Shown here: positions 32,418 through 45,109 of the stretch, in pieces | Layout of the letters: each line of letters begins with the position of its first letter | How positions within the stretch are numbered: the first letter of the stretch is position 1 | Notes under the pieces: generated by a model | Told to the model about the DNA's origin: nothing | The model's input: the letters and a program-made list of their open reading frames with translations, nothing else | Database searches by the model: none | Assembly: GCA_002189035.1 (NCBI GenBank) | Contig: NEEC01000031.1 | Location: 124,001-188,000 of the forward strand | Source: Utricularia gibba | Taxonomy: Eukaryota; Streptophyta; Magnoliopsida; Lamiales; Lentibulariaceae | Direction of reading: 5' to 3' | Length of the DNA: 64,000 nucleotides | Made by a program: the position numbers and the translations under genes

Positions 32418-34326
32418 TTATATTTGTAAGTTGTGTGTGAAGGCCATTTGGGAAACCCCTTCACCACACCACACATCGTCTGTGATGAACTGCATCCATG
32501 ACTCATCTTCATCCTTGTCATTTCTATCTTCTTCCTCCATATTGCAAACGTTGGATGGTGATGATGCGGAGGCCAACTCCGGCGTAAAATCGAGCAACCC
32601 CATGTTACTTGACTGACCCTGAGCTTCTTCTGCCTCCGGGCTCAGCCAGTTCTTCTTGAAAACGCGGCATAATGCGTATGAGTCCTGTGAAGGCAACAGC
32701 AAATCTCTTAATTGTGACCGCATACATTCATGGACTGATCCGATCACGAATCGTGAATTCGAGTTTCTGTTTTTTTGTACTGCTGCCAAACAGTAGTATC
32801 CACCTATGCGTTGCACATTGCCTCACAGCAGCCCTACGTTGTGTGTGTGTGTGCATGAACAAAAAAAAAGCACGACCCGGGTCTGCGGCATTTCTCTCGG
32901 ATCGAAGATGGAACTTGCAACTCATCACTACGACTAAAACCATCATGCAAAAAACAAACAAAAAAAAAATCTAAAGGCTATAGAAGAACATGGCTTGTGA
33001 GGGAGGAAACCAAGGGAATAAAGTGAAAAAGCAAGCCAACATCTTGTTACAAAAATGAAAGTGGGGTATCCTACTTTTTGGGTGCAATAGACAAAACAAT
33101 GGCAACATCTTCTGTAAAGACTACCGTATCAGAAAAGCTCAAGGAAGACTAGAGAAATTGATGGCTGAGGTAGATCACATCAGATGATTCAGTCATATGG
33201 AAGGATCACACTTTTGTCTCACTCTTTCAAAGACAAAGTGGAAACCAAGCTTTGTCACTCAAGAGATCTTTATGTAATAGTTCTTCAAGAAAAGAATCAC
33301 ACACACAACCTGCACTTTCAGGGTTTTCATGGAACGCTAAACCCTCATTTTCTCGATACCGGCGTTGCATGTTTTTTGTAGCAAACTCTCAAGCTATTTC
33401 CATGGGGAAAAGAACCATGACACCTTAAAACTCTTTAGAATACAATGAAAATGACACAGAAGGGTGTCTGAATTAGGGAAGGATGTCACATGCTAAAAGC
33501 TCAGGGATGCCGCTGCTCTTTATATCAATACTTTGATGAGAGGGGAAAAAAAGGAGTATGAAAATTTAGAGAAGCCAATTCTTTTTTACCCCTTCATAAA
33601 AAATAAAAAAAAAAGCTGTTTGAGAGTCAAATGATGACACATCAATCAAGTTATTTCAATCACAAGGGTAGACTGGCTTCTTTTATGTAAGTGAAGATCA
33701 GTTTAACCATACGGGCTACCTGGATTCCAGCAGTTGTTTCATCCGACTCCTTGTCGTCAAGACGGTACTCATGCATCACCCAATCAGTTCTGATTCCTTG
33801 AGGTGCTCTTCCCCTATAGTAAACAAGAGTTTTTTTCATGCCAATGGCCCTATTTTGGCTTGTCACTCTCCTATCCTTCCCTGTAGATTTCCAGTATCCG
33901 GCTCGAGTTGCGCGGTTCGTTCTGAATCCGTTCGGATACTTGCGGTCCCTTGGCCCGAAAAAGTACCACTCCGGATCCCTACTAGGCAAGAACGATTTTT
34001 CTACAACAATAAGAAAAAAAAACATCAGTTGATGAAATGGAAGGTTATGTTAGGTTTTTTCTTCAAATATCCTCATTGTGTGTTACCCCAGCTCAAGGTA
34101 GGTCATCCAACACAGAGGCACTGTCTCTACATATTTCAAGTTTTAGAACCAGAACATATCCCCACTCACCCACTAGTTCCCAGGGCTCGCATTTGTAAAG
34201 ATCAACTTCAGGGATGATATCAAGCTCAATCTCGAGGCCATGGATCTTCCTCTTGAGATAATAGTTCACCAGCTCCTCATCGGTGGGGTGGAACCGGAAA
34301 CCGGGTGGCAGTCCTACCGGAGACAT
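32418..34326 (-). CDS. NAC transcription factor, NAC020/NAC045/NAC086 clade
   Basis: Three exons give about 240 residues: from 34326, then about 34001-33720, then about 32683-32418. The NAC domain is complete: [19 protein letters not shown] (A), [13 protein letters not shown] (B), [17 protein letters not shown] and [15 protein letters not shown] (C), [20 protein letters not shown] (D), and [12 protein letters not shown] (E). The wording matches the phloem-related NAC045/086/020 group; NAC045/086 drive sieve-element enucleation. The C-terminus is short and acidic ([21 protein letters not shown]), keeping a WMQF-type motif; length is closer to NAC020 than to the ~460-residue NAC045/086. An in-frame ATG lies at 34437, but a TATA box (CTATAAATC, near 34397-34405) lies between it and 34326, so 34326 is the likely start. 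Confidence 0.9.
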
Positions 34327-35509
34327 GAGCAGAACAGCGCCTTCTCCGATGGACAGGGAACACAGAAGCAGTGGTGATGAGGCGTGCTTGTGCTGATTTA
34401 TAGGGATCCAAAGTCTCTTGTCTTTGAGTCCATTCACACCCTCTTTTTTTCTCTTTTTGAGATTCTTAGAAACGTCTCATTGAAGCCCTTGATCCCAATA
34501 CTGTTACATCCCCAAAGGCCAAATGCACGACTGTTCACTGCTAAAGGCAGATGACCATCGCACACAGTTCTAACACTTGGTTTTGTTGCCAGTTTCTAAA
34601 TTTGAAACCCACTGCTAATCTCAACCAGTGTTTGGTGTAGAACCACCTCCAAAAATAAATAAATTGGTAGTGCAATATTTTCCTCTCAAGAAAAGAGTCC
34701 CATCCATCCCTTACGTTTCTTGGTCACCAAACCAATCAACCCATCACTTACTTGTGGTAGAATATGTTGGATTTCGATCGTGATAATATCTATCAAAACT
34801 TCCAAGATCTTGATCATCAGATTAAAAGAATTTATTGTGGGGACTTAATTTTTTTTTTTCAAGAGTGGTGTTTATTAATTTTTTTGATTTAATTTCACTT
34901 TGAATGATGTATTATAAATCTGGTCACTGTATTTTGAGTGTGTAAAAAAAATGATTATCATATATGTAATTTTGGTGATAGTATATGAGAGATAATGGCC
35001 GGATGGGCCTTTTTTTATTGACCCTCAATGTGAACTATCCGACCCGATTCGGGAGGCGAACCTAAATAAGTAGGCTCGGGAAGTGGGGGACCACAGTGGT
35101 AAAGAGTTGGCTCCGTCTGGGGCGGTCACTTTCGGCTAAACCCCCCTGCCCTGCCCCGCCCCGCCCCCATGAATATTATAACATTTTTTTGTAATAATTT
35201 AAAGGTGAAGTACGTGTATATGATGAATCATTTGTTGTAATGAATAAGGTTGTTGTCCTTGTACTACACAACTCAGTCTCCTTCCCTAAGAAAGCAAGCA
35301 GGCGACGAGGGCGGTTTCATTTCCCTTTCAACGAATTAACAGGAGAAACGAAACATGTTTCACTACTTCCTGGCAGCAGAAAAAAGAAGTCAATGCCCGA
35401 ACCATTCGGTGTTGCAAAAGGGGCACCGGATGGTGCGTTCTTGACTCCTGATATGAATCGAATTTACTGGTTTCGAAAGCATCATTTCTGCCCTCCCTGG
35501 ACGCTCCTA
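34327..35509. other. intergenic, NAC promoter / HDG11 3' region
   Basis: This contains the NAC promoter with a TATA box near 34400, then AT-rich sequence (34830-34990) with the inverted core shared with the 8-kb repeat (GATGTATTATAAA, 34906-34918). A GC-rich patch with CCCTGCCC-type runs lies near 35140-35168. The right end holds the HDG11-like 3' UTR. No gene was seen. Confidence 0.45.
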
Positions 35510-38363
35510 CTAACTGATGTTCAGGGATGCCTTGATCTGGTTCACCGTGCTGCTTATCAGACTGTTCACTGTGGCTACCGACTCGTGGTTCATTCTTGCT
35601 GATGGAAGGTTGCTTACCAGGATTTGGAACAAGATGGTGATCAGGGAGCCCGCAGGGAAAGCTTCGGGACCGCTGTTCGGTTTGCTCTCCGGCCGGCCGT
35701 CTGAGGAAATTGTGAAACCGTAGGGGAGTAAGGGAATGTAAGAAGGGTCCTCGCCGCTCATGGCGATGTTGATCGCCGGCAGGTCGACAGGACAGTAGAC
35801 CACCAGCGAACCGGATGCGTCGATGCAGCTCTCTTGGAGGATCAGCATGTTGTTTTGGCTCGTGTTGTAGGCCTGTGATGCAGGACATCATGCTTCTATC
35901 TAGCAGTGACAGTGCCAAAGAGAAAGTATGGAGCTTACCCTCAGGACTGAAATGCAGTTTCCAGGGTGAGAGCCATTGGCAATGTGAGCAACTTCCTCCA
36001 CAGGGTTCTGGTTGAGGACATCCCACTGCAGAAGGTAATGGCTAATGTTATCAGAAGAAGCTGATTTTTCCAGCCAATGACACGAATACTACTTGGCTGT
36101 CCAGTTACCTGAGGACGGCAACGCTCATCGCGCAAGAAGTTGAAGACGTTTAGTGGAGAAACGGGGAGCCATATCGTTGCTGAGGCACTGATGACGAGTC
36201 CATTGGGCTGGCCAGGGTCGCTGCTCCGACGAACTGTGGTTCGGACTTCAAAATCGTGGGTTGCTGAGAGTGTGTTCCACTGCTCACCATTGGAAGGGTT
36301 GATGCTTGAGCAAAAGTAGCTCACCATTCTCTGTGCAAGCTTCATCATGCTTCTTTTACCTTCCGGTGATGGAATCACTGTGAAAAAAACAGAAACAGCG
36401 CTTTTGAATTCACAATCGGAAGATACATCACAGACAAGCAGCAGTTCGAGTTTTCAGCTCTGGTTTTACCTCCTCCAAGATCCTGTGTAGAAGTTGCACC
36501 AACCATTGAACAAGCAATTCTTTCACACATTCTCTGCAGCGATGAGAGCCATCTTTCTGCACCATACGCGAATCCGCTACAAATAAGGTCTCGATAAAGC
36601 TGATGGATGGGTGTTTTATCCTCGACTTCCCAATGTTCTACCCAGGTAACCTGGAAAACGCAAAACACAATAAAACAACAAAGAAGAAGAGACAAAAGGC
36701 ACATAAAATATAAAACTAGTGCTCAATTCTGAAACCTTTGAGTAGCCATCGGGCATGTCTTGGATCAGGCAACCAGAAGGAAGCCTGAGAGCTTTGCAAG
36801 GAGAAGAAAAGTAGCCTTCTTGGTGAGCCATATCATAGGAGACATCAACAATTGCCCATGATCCCGATTCGACTTGCTGACAGAAACGGAGAAAGTAGAG
36901 CTGTCTGATGGGAACTACGGATGAGAGCACCTGAAGTTCTCCACACATCTGCAACAAATTTAAGAATCACGCCATGAAATCTTCATTTGTCAGAACAAAA
37001 AAAAAAGTACCGCAATGACGTTCTGTATATTACCAGCAACAATGTTCCACTCTGTCCAGAGGATATCACTTCAACAATTCGTGCCTTCGCCACGATTGTT
37101 GGAAAAAGTTCAATCCATTTGTTCTACAAATACGAAATTCTTTCATTGAGTTGAGTAAAAAGTCAAAACAAAACAAGGTATGCCAACTTACTGCATCCAT
37201 GAACATATCAACAAGCGCCAAACTGTTCATTATAACCACACTCGCATCCCTGGATGCTTCAATTCGAGCATTTGGATTCTTGGGCCTCGGAAACATACTA
37301 TCATAGGCTTCAAGGTTAAGCATTTCACTACCCTCCGAAGAGGGTTTCATCCAAAGAGACTCATTGCCCTGCAACAGCCTAATCAGCTCATTCAAAGCAC
37401 CACCGGCGCAATCAGCCATGACGGATTTGTCCACATCGGAAAGGCTCAACGGAGCAAAGGGTATATCGGTAACTACGCTAGACGATGTTCCTGGAAGAAG
37501 ATCAAGGTCAAGAGAAGGACCAGGGATGCCATGGCTACCGAAGTTGGACATGGATAAATCCAATGAAGAAGCGTGCATAGGCTGCATTGGAGGAAGCTGT
37601 GCAAGTGGCCTTCCCATGTATTTGGCGGCTATGCTTGAAACTCTGTCCAGCTGCAAAAACGATCGAAGCAAGTGAATATCAAATCAAAGTGGATGGAAAC
37701 CAGAACTTCTTTTCATAAAGTCATTACCTCTTGTTTTAACTGAGCATTTTCAATACGAAGTTTTTGCTCGTTGAAGAAGGGATCCTCGTTGACTGGAGGC
37801 CCTCCACAAGTTGGGCAAATCACGTTCTTGAGAGCTTCACGAATCGCTATGTTTTCACATCTGATTTTGTCATTCTCGACTCTAAGAGCACAGTTATCTG
37901 CTCTTTCGTGTTGCGCCTGAAAGAATAAAAAAATGATTTCTTTTTTTCTTTTTATAATCTGAAACAAGACAAAAACTGAGGGTTTAAAAAAGAAAGAAAA
38001 GAAGAAACCTTCATCTGGGTTCTTCTGTTCTGAAACCAGAATTTGATTTGCCGGGGATGCAGATTAAGCTCTCTACTCAATAAGTTTCTTGTTTTTTCAT
38101 CCGGGTGTGGGCAATCTCTAAACATTCTGAACAAAAAGCCCCAAAATTGACGCCATTTGCACCCCCCACAAAACCAGCAAAGAAAAGTAACAGAAAAATT
38201 TGTTCTTTGTGCATGGAGTGCAAAAAGGTTAATAAAAATTGACCAACCGTTCAAGCCTCTGAATCTGCTCAGGGGTGTGACGATGGTACCGCTTCTTTCT
38301 CCGGCGAGAATCAGCACCATCGTGGAGGTCTCCCCCTCCACCGCCACCGCTGCTGAACTCCAT
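35510..38363 (-). CDS. HDG11: HD-ZIP class IV homeobox-START factor, HDG11/HDG12 type
   Basis: The product is about 700 residues from ten or so exons. Start [19 protein letters not shown] is like the Gly-rich HDG11 N-terminus. The homeodomain has [40 protein letters not shown]. The zipper-loop-zipper keeps the CPTCGGPP loop. The START domain spans about residues 190-430 ([52 protein letters not shown]). The C-terminal HD-SAD region ends [11 protein letters not shown]...[13 protein letters not shown]. Such factors are nuclear, act in the epidermis (trichome branching, drought tolerance in Arabidopsis HDG11) and bind L1-box-like sites. A pyrimidine-rich leader and TATTTATA near 38774-38781 lie upstream on the gene strand. 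No frame break was found. Confidence 0.92.
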
Positions 38364-40457
38364 AACCACAGCACGACGACGTTTCACACGCTGAACATAC
38401 AACTAATCAAGGCCGATTCAAAAGAGCTCCACCAGATTACAAGCTCTTCCCATAATACAGTTGGCGCAAGGCACTCCCCCGCGTTACGACACAGCTCAGA
38501 AATGCCAAAATATGGTAATAACGAAGTAAAAACCGTAGACCAGAAGAAGAATATCTGGGATTCGAGAGCAGATTTCAAGGCATAAGCCAAGTTTTCATTT
38601 TTGGAAGTTGGGCAAGTGAAACGCTCGGTATATATACAGACGCACAGAAGTTACAAAAAAAAAAGAAAAAAAAAAGAAACTTTATTATTTAATGGGAGAG
38701 AATCAAGGAAAAGGAAATGGAGGAAGGGAAGAAAGAAGAAGAAGAAAGAGTGTAGTAAAATTGTGGGTGTGTGCTATAAATAAAAGCCCTATGTTTTTCC
38801 GATCTCTACATTCAACGCGGTGGCGAGATCGTCACCGTCGGAGTTAATGGCGGTCTGATCACACGGCGAGAGACCAACGCCTTGCAATTAAGAAGACAAC
38901 CCAACAATCAAAAAGTCCTCCATATGTCCATGTGCGACTTCCTATATCTAGTTATCGAGTAGTTGCACACGAAGCATTGAGCCACACTGCCTGCAGAACC
39001 CCAAAGAAACTCTTGAATGCATGCCAAACCCAAAGCCTTATGGATGAATGATGGACTCCATCTTCAGACTCCATGGATGGAGTGTACCAGGCAGCAGCGC
39101 ATGGCATGGTGTACGGCGAGTGCGAGCGGGAGGATGGTTGACGACGGGTCCATCATTCATTGACTCCTTTTTTTCAAATTTGTTTAAAAAAAGACAGAAT
39201 TGTTTATTATTTGGGAAATAATAGTAATAAATAATAAAGGTGGGGAGAAAAAGGACAGGCAGAATTAGTTATGGGGGTGGATACAAAAATGAAAACATAC
39301 ATGCCGACGCCGTAACGTGATAGGCGGGTACGCTTCCCGCTTTTATTCCTTCCCACCAAAACAGTCGCAGTAGTTAATGCTGGTGGCTGCCACCGCCGCC
39401 GTCGCAGCAAGCAACGGGGGGGAGAGAGAAAGAGAGAGGATTGATTCCGGCGGCGAAGGCGATACCCCCCTCCCTGCTTACCCCAGCCCTAAGTCCATCT
39501 ATTTAATTAATGTGGGGCGCCTTCTTTCAAATCCCTCCCTCCCTCAAGGTCAAAAGTAGTGTATTTCTGCCCCAGATTGGGGGTTACTTTTAATTTTTTC
39601 TTTTTTTTTTACTGCGGTACGTACAACATATTTAGTTGCGACTGGGGCAGTAGTACTCGTTGTTGTGAAAGCAGGAGCAGATTTGCATCCATCCATCATC
39701 GATGCTTGCTGCTTGCTGCTGCTGTGTGTACTCTCCGATTGCGGCGAGGGGTGATGTGGATGCGGGGAGCGGAGCCTGCTGCTCCCGCTGGTGATGAATA
39801 ATAATAATTCCTTAACAAGTTGTCAAAACGACAGACGCCCGTCTAATGTAATCCTCCCACATGCACATGCTGCTGCTGCTGTTGCTGCTGTTGCTGCTGC
39901 TTTAATCTCGAGTTATTACAAGTGGAATAAAGGAGGCAGCATGTCATTAATGTTCTCGGCTGCAGGAACCAGCCCGCCCCAGCCAAGCCAAGCCCAGCAG
40001 CAGCAGCAGTAACGAGCGCCTCCTCCGTTCCATCATCCATGGGCTGGACGCACTACTGGTGCCAGGGTCGCAAGTGCAAATCCATTCTTCTCTATAAGAA
40101 GACGGGACGGGATGCCGAGCGACGGTGACGCTGACCCTGCCCTCCTCCATAATTACTACTAGTATATTATTTATGGGTGATTCGCGTGGGTAGATTTAGA
40201 TTTAGATTTAGATTTTGCCTATGCCTTTGACTTGGAAATTTATTGCGAGGCCGACTCCTCCTCTGGTTATTCCCACTCCCGCTGTTCTGTTATTATTGTT
40301 ATTGCAATTCCGAGTCCAGGCACCTGCCCCGGGCCGTTTGTCTTCCACGCCGTGGCATGTTGCGCCTTGTTCTGTTTTATAACCCAAATTATTCCAGTCA
40401 TCGGCGGAGGGGGAGTACAATTAATAATTAATGCCTGCCTGGCTAATGGCTATTCAT
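38364..40457. other. 2.1-kb intergenic region, HDG11 promoter / CNGC 3' region
   Basis: Close to HDG11 there is a long purine tract on the + strand (38648-38750), that is, a CT-rich leader on the gene strand. Farther right is a TGC/CTG run (39868-39900) followed about 95 bp later by a CAG run (about 39995-40009), and an ATTTAG repeat near 40195-40216. Open frames are low-complexity (polyglutamine or polyalanine in several frames). No gene is supported. Confidence 0.5.
39868..40009. repeat. inverted CTG ... CAG triplet arrays
   Basis: A TGC/CTG array (39868-39900, with two GTT interruptions) is followed by a CAG array (about 39995-40009). The arms are complementary and could pair into a hairpin. 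Confidence 0.6.
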
Positions 40458-43400
40458 TCATTTTCCAGTGGCAGTGGCAGGTGATGGACGCTGGCCGCGA
40501 CTCATGCGCTTCTTGCGATACCTCCACGCCACTTGGATCTTCCTGGTGGCCAGTTCTCTCCAGTAGGGCGAGTCGTACCTGCATCATGGATGGATATGGA
40601 TACATACTCATGAGCTGACAGCGCATCCCAGAGTCAGGGAGGGAGGGAGGCAGGGAGAGCAGCGCACCTGATGGCGCACTGGACTTGCCGGGTCTTCAGG
40701 AATCTGTGGAATACGCTGGTGATCTCCTCCAGATCAGCGGCTCGGAGCACGAAAGCTTCCACGTTTGTGAGGCATCTCACCAGCCTGTTGCTCAGGCAAC
40801 CGTGCCCCGGAATGCGGATTCTCTTGTCCCCTGGAACAAACGCCGCATTCGAATCATTCGGAAGGCTCTACAAAGCGAGCGAAGCTGGAGTGGAGTAGAT
40901 GGATTTCGCACCTTTCCTGGCACTCGTTTGATCCAGGTACCACGTGAGGAGTTCTTCCCCACAAACATTACCTTCGGATAACAGAACCGCGTTCCGGTCA
41001 TACCCGACGCTCTCTATTTCTCCACGGATTATGAACACCATTTTGTTGATGAGGCCTCCCGGGAAGAAGATCTTTCCACCTTCGATGAAGGTCGTCGTTC
41101 TCAGGCGTTCGCAGATGACGTCTAGAACGGAATCATCCAGTAGCTTGAAAATCTGGACCTGCCAGACACTCCACTCCATTCACTTCATGGGGACTGCTAC
41201 GCAATGGGGTGAGGAGGATGACGTCAAGGACTTACTCGCTTCACGAATTTGAAGAGATGCCGCCGCACGTCCCTCTGGAGGTCCTCCGGAAGGTTTTCCA
41301 TCAGCTTCTCTTCGTTCACTCCCTGTGATGCAGCCCAGTGGAAACGTTCAGCTTCTCGAACTTGGCTGCAAGGCTCAAATCATGTTGGAGCATATTAACA
41401 AGGAATACCACGAGGTTGATGTAAGTGAGAAAGACAACCTCCGGAGGTGAGCTGGCAGTCGGCGGTGATGCATCCATCGCTCAACATCTCGATGCCGTAG
41501 CGTCATTTCTAGTCTCCTGTGAAGCAGCAGCAAGAAAGCAGTTAGCATTGTGGGTACTGATAGAGAAGACACCGGTGCACTGCTCAGAGTTCTCACACCT
41601 CCGCCCAAGAGACTGTAGAAAGTTCTGCATGTTTCCGATGAGCAAAGCAAAGAGTATCAGCCCAATTCCGATGATCGTCATGATAAAAAGAACTTCCCCC
41701 TCATAGTAACTGGGCTGTTGATTACCGGCGAGGGTACTAATTTGCTAACAGATGGACACGGACGTCAGATCACACGGATGAGGAAGCTTACTCACATTCC
41801 ATGAAGACTGAAGATTACCTGGAAACCCCAGAACAACGAGTACACATATCTTGTGACAAGACTTCGTTTTGTTGTAAGATTGACTCCAGATCTGTAGATT
41901 CCATACGGGAAGCTGCCCTCTTGTTTGAAACAATCGATCGCGTTAGTATTGTTTCTCCACTCATTCCACAGTGACTCGTTCGCGAAATCATAAACTTGAC
42001 CATGCCCACAGTCAAGGAAGTCCTCAAATTTTGAAATGTTACTGTGTCGGCAGGCATCTCTAAGGCATTCGTTCACTCTCTACAGACATACAAACAGAGA
42101 GGAAGATGGTTAAAGTCTTGTCATGTATTCAAGCAAAATCACGAAATCCAACATCCACAGACGAAGAAAGCTCATGAATCCTAGACCCCTGATTTCACAA
42201 AAATTATAACCAAATCTACGAAACTCTCCTTGTGTTTCTTCTGCTATTTTAAAACTATGAAACTGAGGAAAAGGTATGAATCCGAGAAGCAAACCTGCAG
42301 GGCCAAGAGATACCAGCAAGAGCCTACAGCATGGCCAGCCAAAACGAACATGAGAAGATTTATGATAAAATTTGACCATGCGGACTCAAATATGAACCCT
42401 GTTGGAGATTGACCAGCCAACAGAGGAAAGGATCTGCACAGCCTGGGGACATACTGCAAAATGATGCATATAACCAGAAGGTTTTTTGCCAAATTTGCAA
42501 TTTTTTCAGCATTGGAATGAGGCACAACCAGTACGATAATCTGCACATTTGAGTTGGGAGAATCAGTGATCCGACAAAAACGATAGGAGAGAAACATGTG
42601 GAAACTTTTTCATATATCGACAAGTACCTGAGGAAGAGGTAGAACCACAATGAAATCGATGATAAAACATCCAGTCATGTACCTATGAGCAATTTTTCGG
42701 GGATCGTCCACCATTGTTCCAGCTCCCACAACTTTAGAATCTGGAGCAATATACGCCATCCTAAACTGAAAATCAAGAACATTCAGTGCTTCATTTTTTT
42801 TCAGATTTTCTGAACAAAAGAACCAACCGTACATGTTCTATGGGAGAAGAAATGCTAATGATTTAATAAACATATGATTCCTCAGAGGTAATGATGTGAA
42901 AGAGTTACCTGAAGCAGTATATGGAGGAAATAAATAAAGTCACTCAAGCTTCGTAACACCACGAGTGCCTTTGTCATGGGCCAGTTTAGGACTATGCACT
43001 TGTAATCCTTCATGGAAGAATGAATTAAGGAAGCATTACTAAAAGCAGTCATCAGAAATCAGAAATCATCTTCCCATGTAGCTAGGAAGATTATTTAACT
43101 GAATGCACCCAAACAAACACAGAAGGGAAACTTGTCTGGAAAAACAGATAGAAAATGAAATGAATTGCACAAATTTAAATGTGAAAGCTGAACTAAATGG
43201 CGTACCTCCCGTGTTACCAGAAGAAAAAAGAATAGCGGATCAATGAATATAGCGAAGAGGCAGGACAATACTAAGAGCTTGTTCCACCGTTGTGTAAATT
43301 TTGAATGAGGATTGACGATGACAGGGATACAACGTTGCATAAAAGAGCTGATTCTCTCTGTAAAACCCGTTGAACCTCCATAGAGTAGATCATAGATCTG

Positions 43401-43967
43401 CAGGCAAGGTGTAGACATAAGAGAAAAATGTAAAAATTGCTGGTAATGGATCCAATATTCAAGAATTTATCACAAAACAAGCTGAGTACCTTTGCATCCA
43501 GATTTTCTGCTGTTCTTGAACGCTTATCAGGGTAAATTTTTGGACACAACGTGCAATACGGATCATTGCACGCTCCTAGTTGCCCAGATTTCATAAGATG
43601 CTCATTTTTCACCTCATTCCTGTCCGGTGGCCAGACACTGTTATGTATTCCTGTTTCGTTTTGGCGTCTGCGCATCTTCATCTAATGGCATCTGGGGAGG
43701 CTCAAAGATGAAATCACTATCACGAGTATAAAAAATAGGATTATTCATCTGCTCTGAGGAAGTTTGTCCTTGACCATAACGCCTCAGGGTCAAAGGACCA
43801 GTAAAACCTTCTCTGTAGTTTCGCTCCATTTCATCATGAGTGCTTGAATGATTAGACATTGATGCACTTCTCCCTCTTGAAAGCTTCATCCTTGGTGAGT
43901 TCTCAACGTTCAATGAATGCATGGTTTTTGCCAGTAAAACTGTTTTCTCGCCCTCTGTGGGTTGCAT
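40458..43967 (-). CDS. CNGC20: cyclic nucleotide-gated channel, CNGC19/CNGC20 group (frame broken once near the N-terminus)
   Basis: About ten exons encode roughly 770 residues. The long cytosolic N-terminus has GFTGPLTLRRYG and the group IVa Cys motif GACNDPYCTLCPK. Six transmembrane segments follow (VLSCLFAIFIDPLFFFLLV, GCFIIDFIVVLPLPQ, and LAGQSPTGFIFESAW). The pore region reads YSLFWGFQ|QISTLAGNQ. Then come RRRLEMTLRHRDVERWM, the cyclic-nucleotide-binding domain (VFIIRGEIES, EGNVCGEELLTWYLD) and a C-terminal IQ motif (IQVAWRYRKKRM). The group mediates Ca2+ entry in immunity and stress at the plasma membrane. Odd point: the first ~100 residues (from ATG 43967) and the Cys motif are in different frames. 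The shift lies within 43640-43681; an A4 run near 43654-43657 is one base too long. ATG 43681 in the second frame would give a shorter form. Confidence 0.88.
43640..43681 (-). other. CNGC20: apparent frame shift in CNGC20-like exon 1
   Basis: The frame reading ...EPPQMPLDEDAQTPKR stops at TAA shortly after. The frame carrying NSVWPPDRNEVKNEHL and the conserved Cys motif overlaps it. Removing one A from an AAAA run would join both. No convincing intron explains it. Confidence 0.65.
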
Positions 43968-45109
43968 TTACAGGCCTATGAATCAAAAAGATGGACAATC
44001 CAAATGAGAACAATGCCTTAACCAGTCCAAAAAATCCGATTATCGACCAGGAGTAAGTAACACAGAGTTGAGGATTTTACTGCCAGAATCTACCCTTTGT
44101 ATTAGTCTTTGATTCAATTCTACCTCAAGGAATTTATTCAAACACCCGCAACTCAATACTGGACATTCCTAAAGTCGAGCAATCCCAAGAAATCATACTG
44201 GTTTTCAACATCATGCAATCAAGATACAGAATATCCAAGAAAGAAACAAAGAAACAAAAGAAGACCTCACCTGAAGGGGGAAGAATAAAAAAAAAAAGAA
44301 AAAGAAAAAGAAAACGCGAAACTATCTCATTCCGTAAAACCAAGAAACCAGAAAGCAGCAAACTAAAACTAAACCTCAAATACTTAGCTAGCTAGGAATC
44401 AAATTTCCTGAAATGAGTTAAAAGCGCTCACCCACAACACAGATTGAGACTAGATGATCAGAGAACTTCAGGTTCACAGGCCAAGGACTTTTAAAGGAAA
44501 ATACAAAGACTCAGTAGTCAGTCAGCACCAACAAGAGGAGACTGCGTGTTTTTTTTCTCACGACTGTTGGATGATGACTAAATTGCAGACTTCCTTGACT
44601 TGCATTCAAACTTCACTTCGTATCATTTACATCACACATTCATCCGACTCCGTAGAATGTTAGATTAAAGTAGAGAATTGATGTCAATCAAAAGGAAACT
44701 TCCAATTTTGTCACGTGGGTGCTGGAATGAAATTATGATCGCGTTTCCTTATCACCTTTGTCTTGTACTACTACTTTCGCTTCCAATCCAAATTCCATGG
44801 GTAACTCTTTCACAATTCAACTGTAAACTAAAAAGACAAACTTGCCTACTGGAATTACTGCATTACAATTCAATTTTTTTTCCCTACACTAGAACCGGAA
44901 TACTGATGAATGTTGCATGGAAAAGCATCCAAAGGTGAAAAATATGTTACGGAGCCTCGGAGGTGAGGCAAGGCAATTGCTTCATAAATAATTCAATTTA
45001 AAAAAGCAGTCTTGATTACTGCAGTATTCGTCCACCCTGAAGCTGCTCAGTGCTCACTCGCATCGCCATCATCAGGGGAGGAGTAATCGAGGGAATTTTA
45101 GTATACCCA
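43968..45109. other. divergent intergenic region, CNGC20 / D-cysteine desulfhydrase
   Basis: This is the shared upstream region. An A/G-rich tract (44281-44325) lies about 330 bp upstream of the CNGC start. The rest is AT-rich with no gene. Promoter elements could not be assigned with confidence. Confidence 0.45.

Noticed and set aside
34326-34437. 37-residue N-terminal extension of the NAC protein from an in-frame ATG at 34437
   Set aside because: A TATA box lies between this ATG and 34326, so transcripts probably begin downstream of it.
35328-36026. 232-codon minus-strand open frame overlapping the HDG11 3' exons
   Set aside because: It is a shadow frame; the real HDG11 exons use another frame with conserved START/HD-SAD residues.
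43640-43860. an intron in CNGC20 exon 1 instead of a frameshift
   Set aside because: Candidate donors (AGAAG|GTTTTA, TATG|GTCAAG) would delete the conserved TGPL region or its neighbours, and no good pyrimidine tract precedes the acceptor. Kept as a weak alternative.
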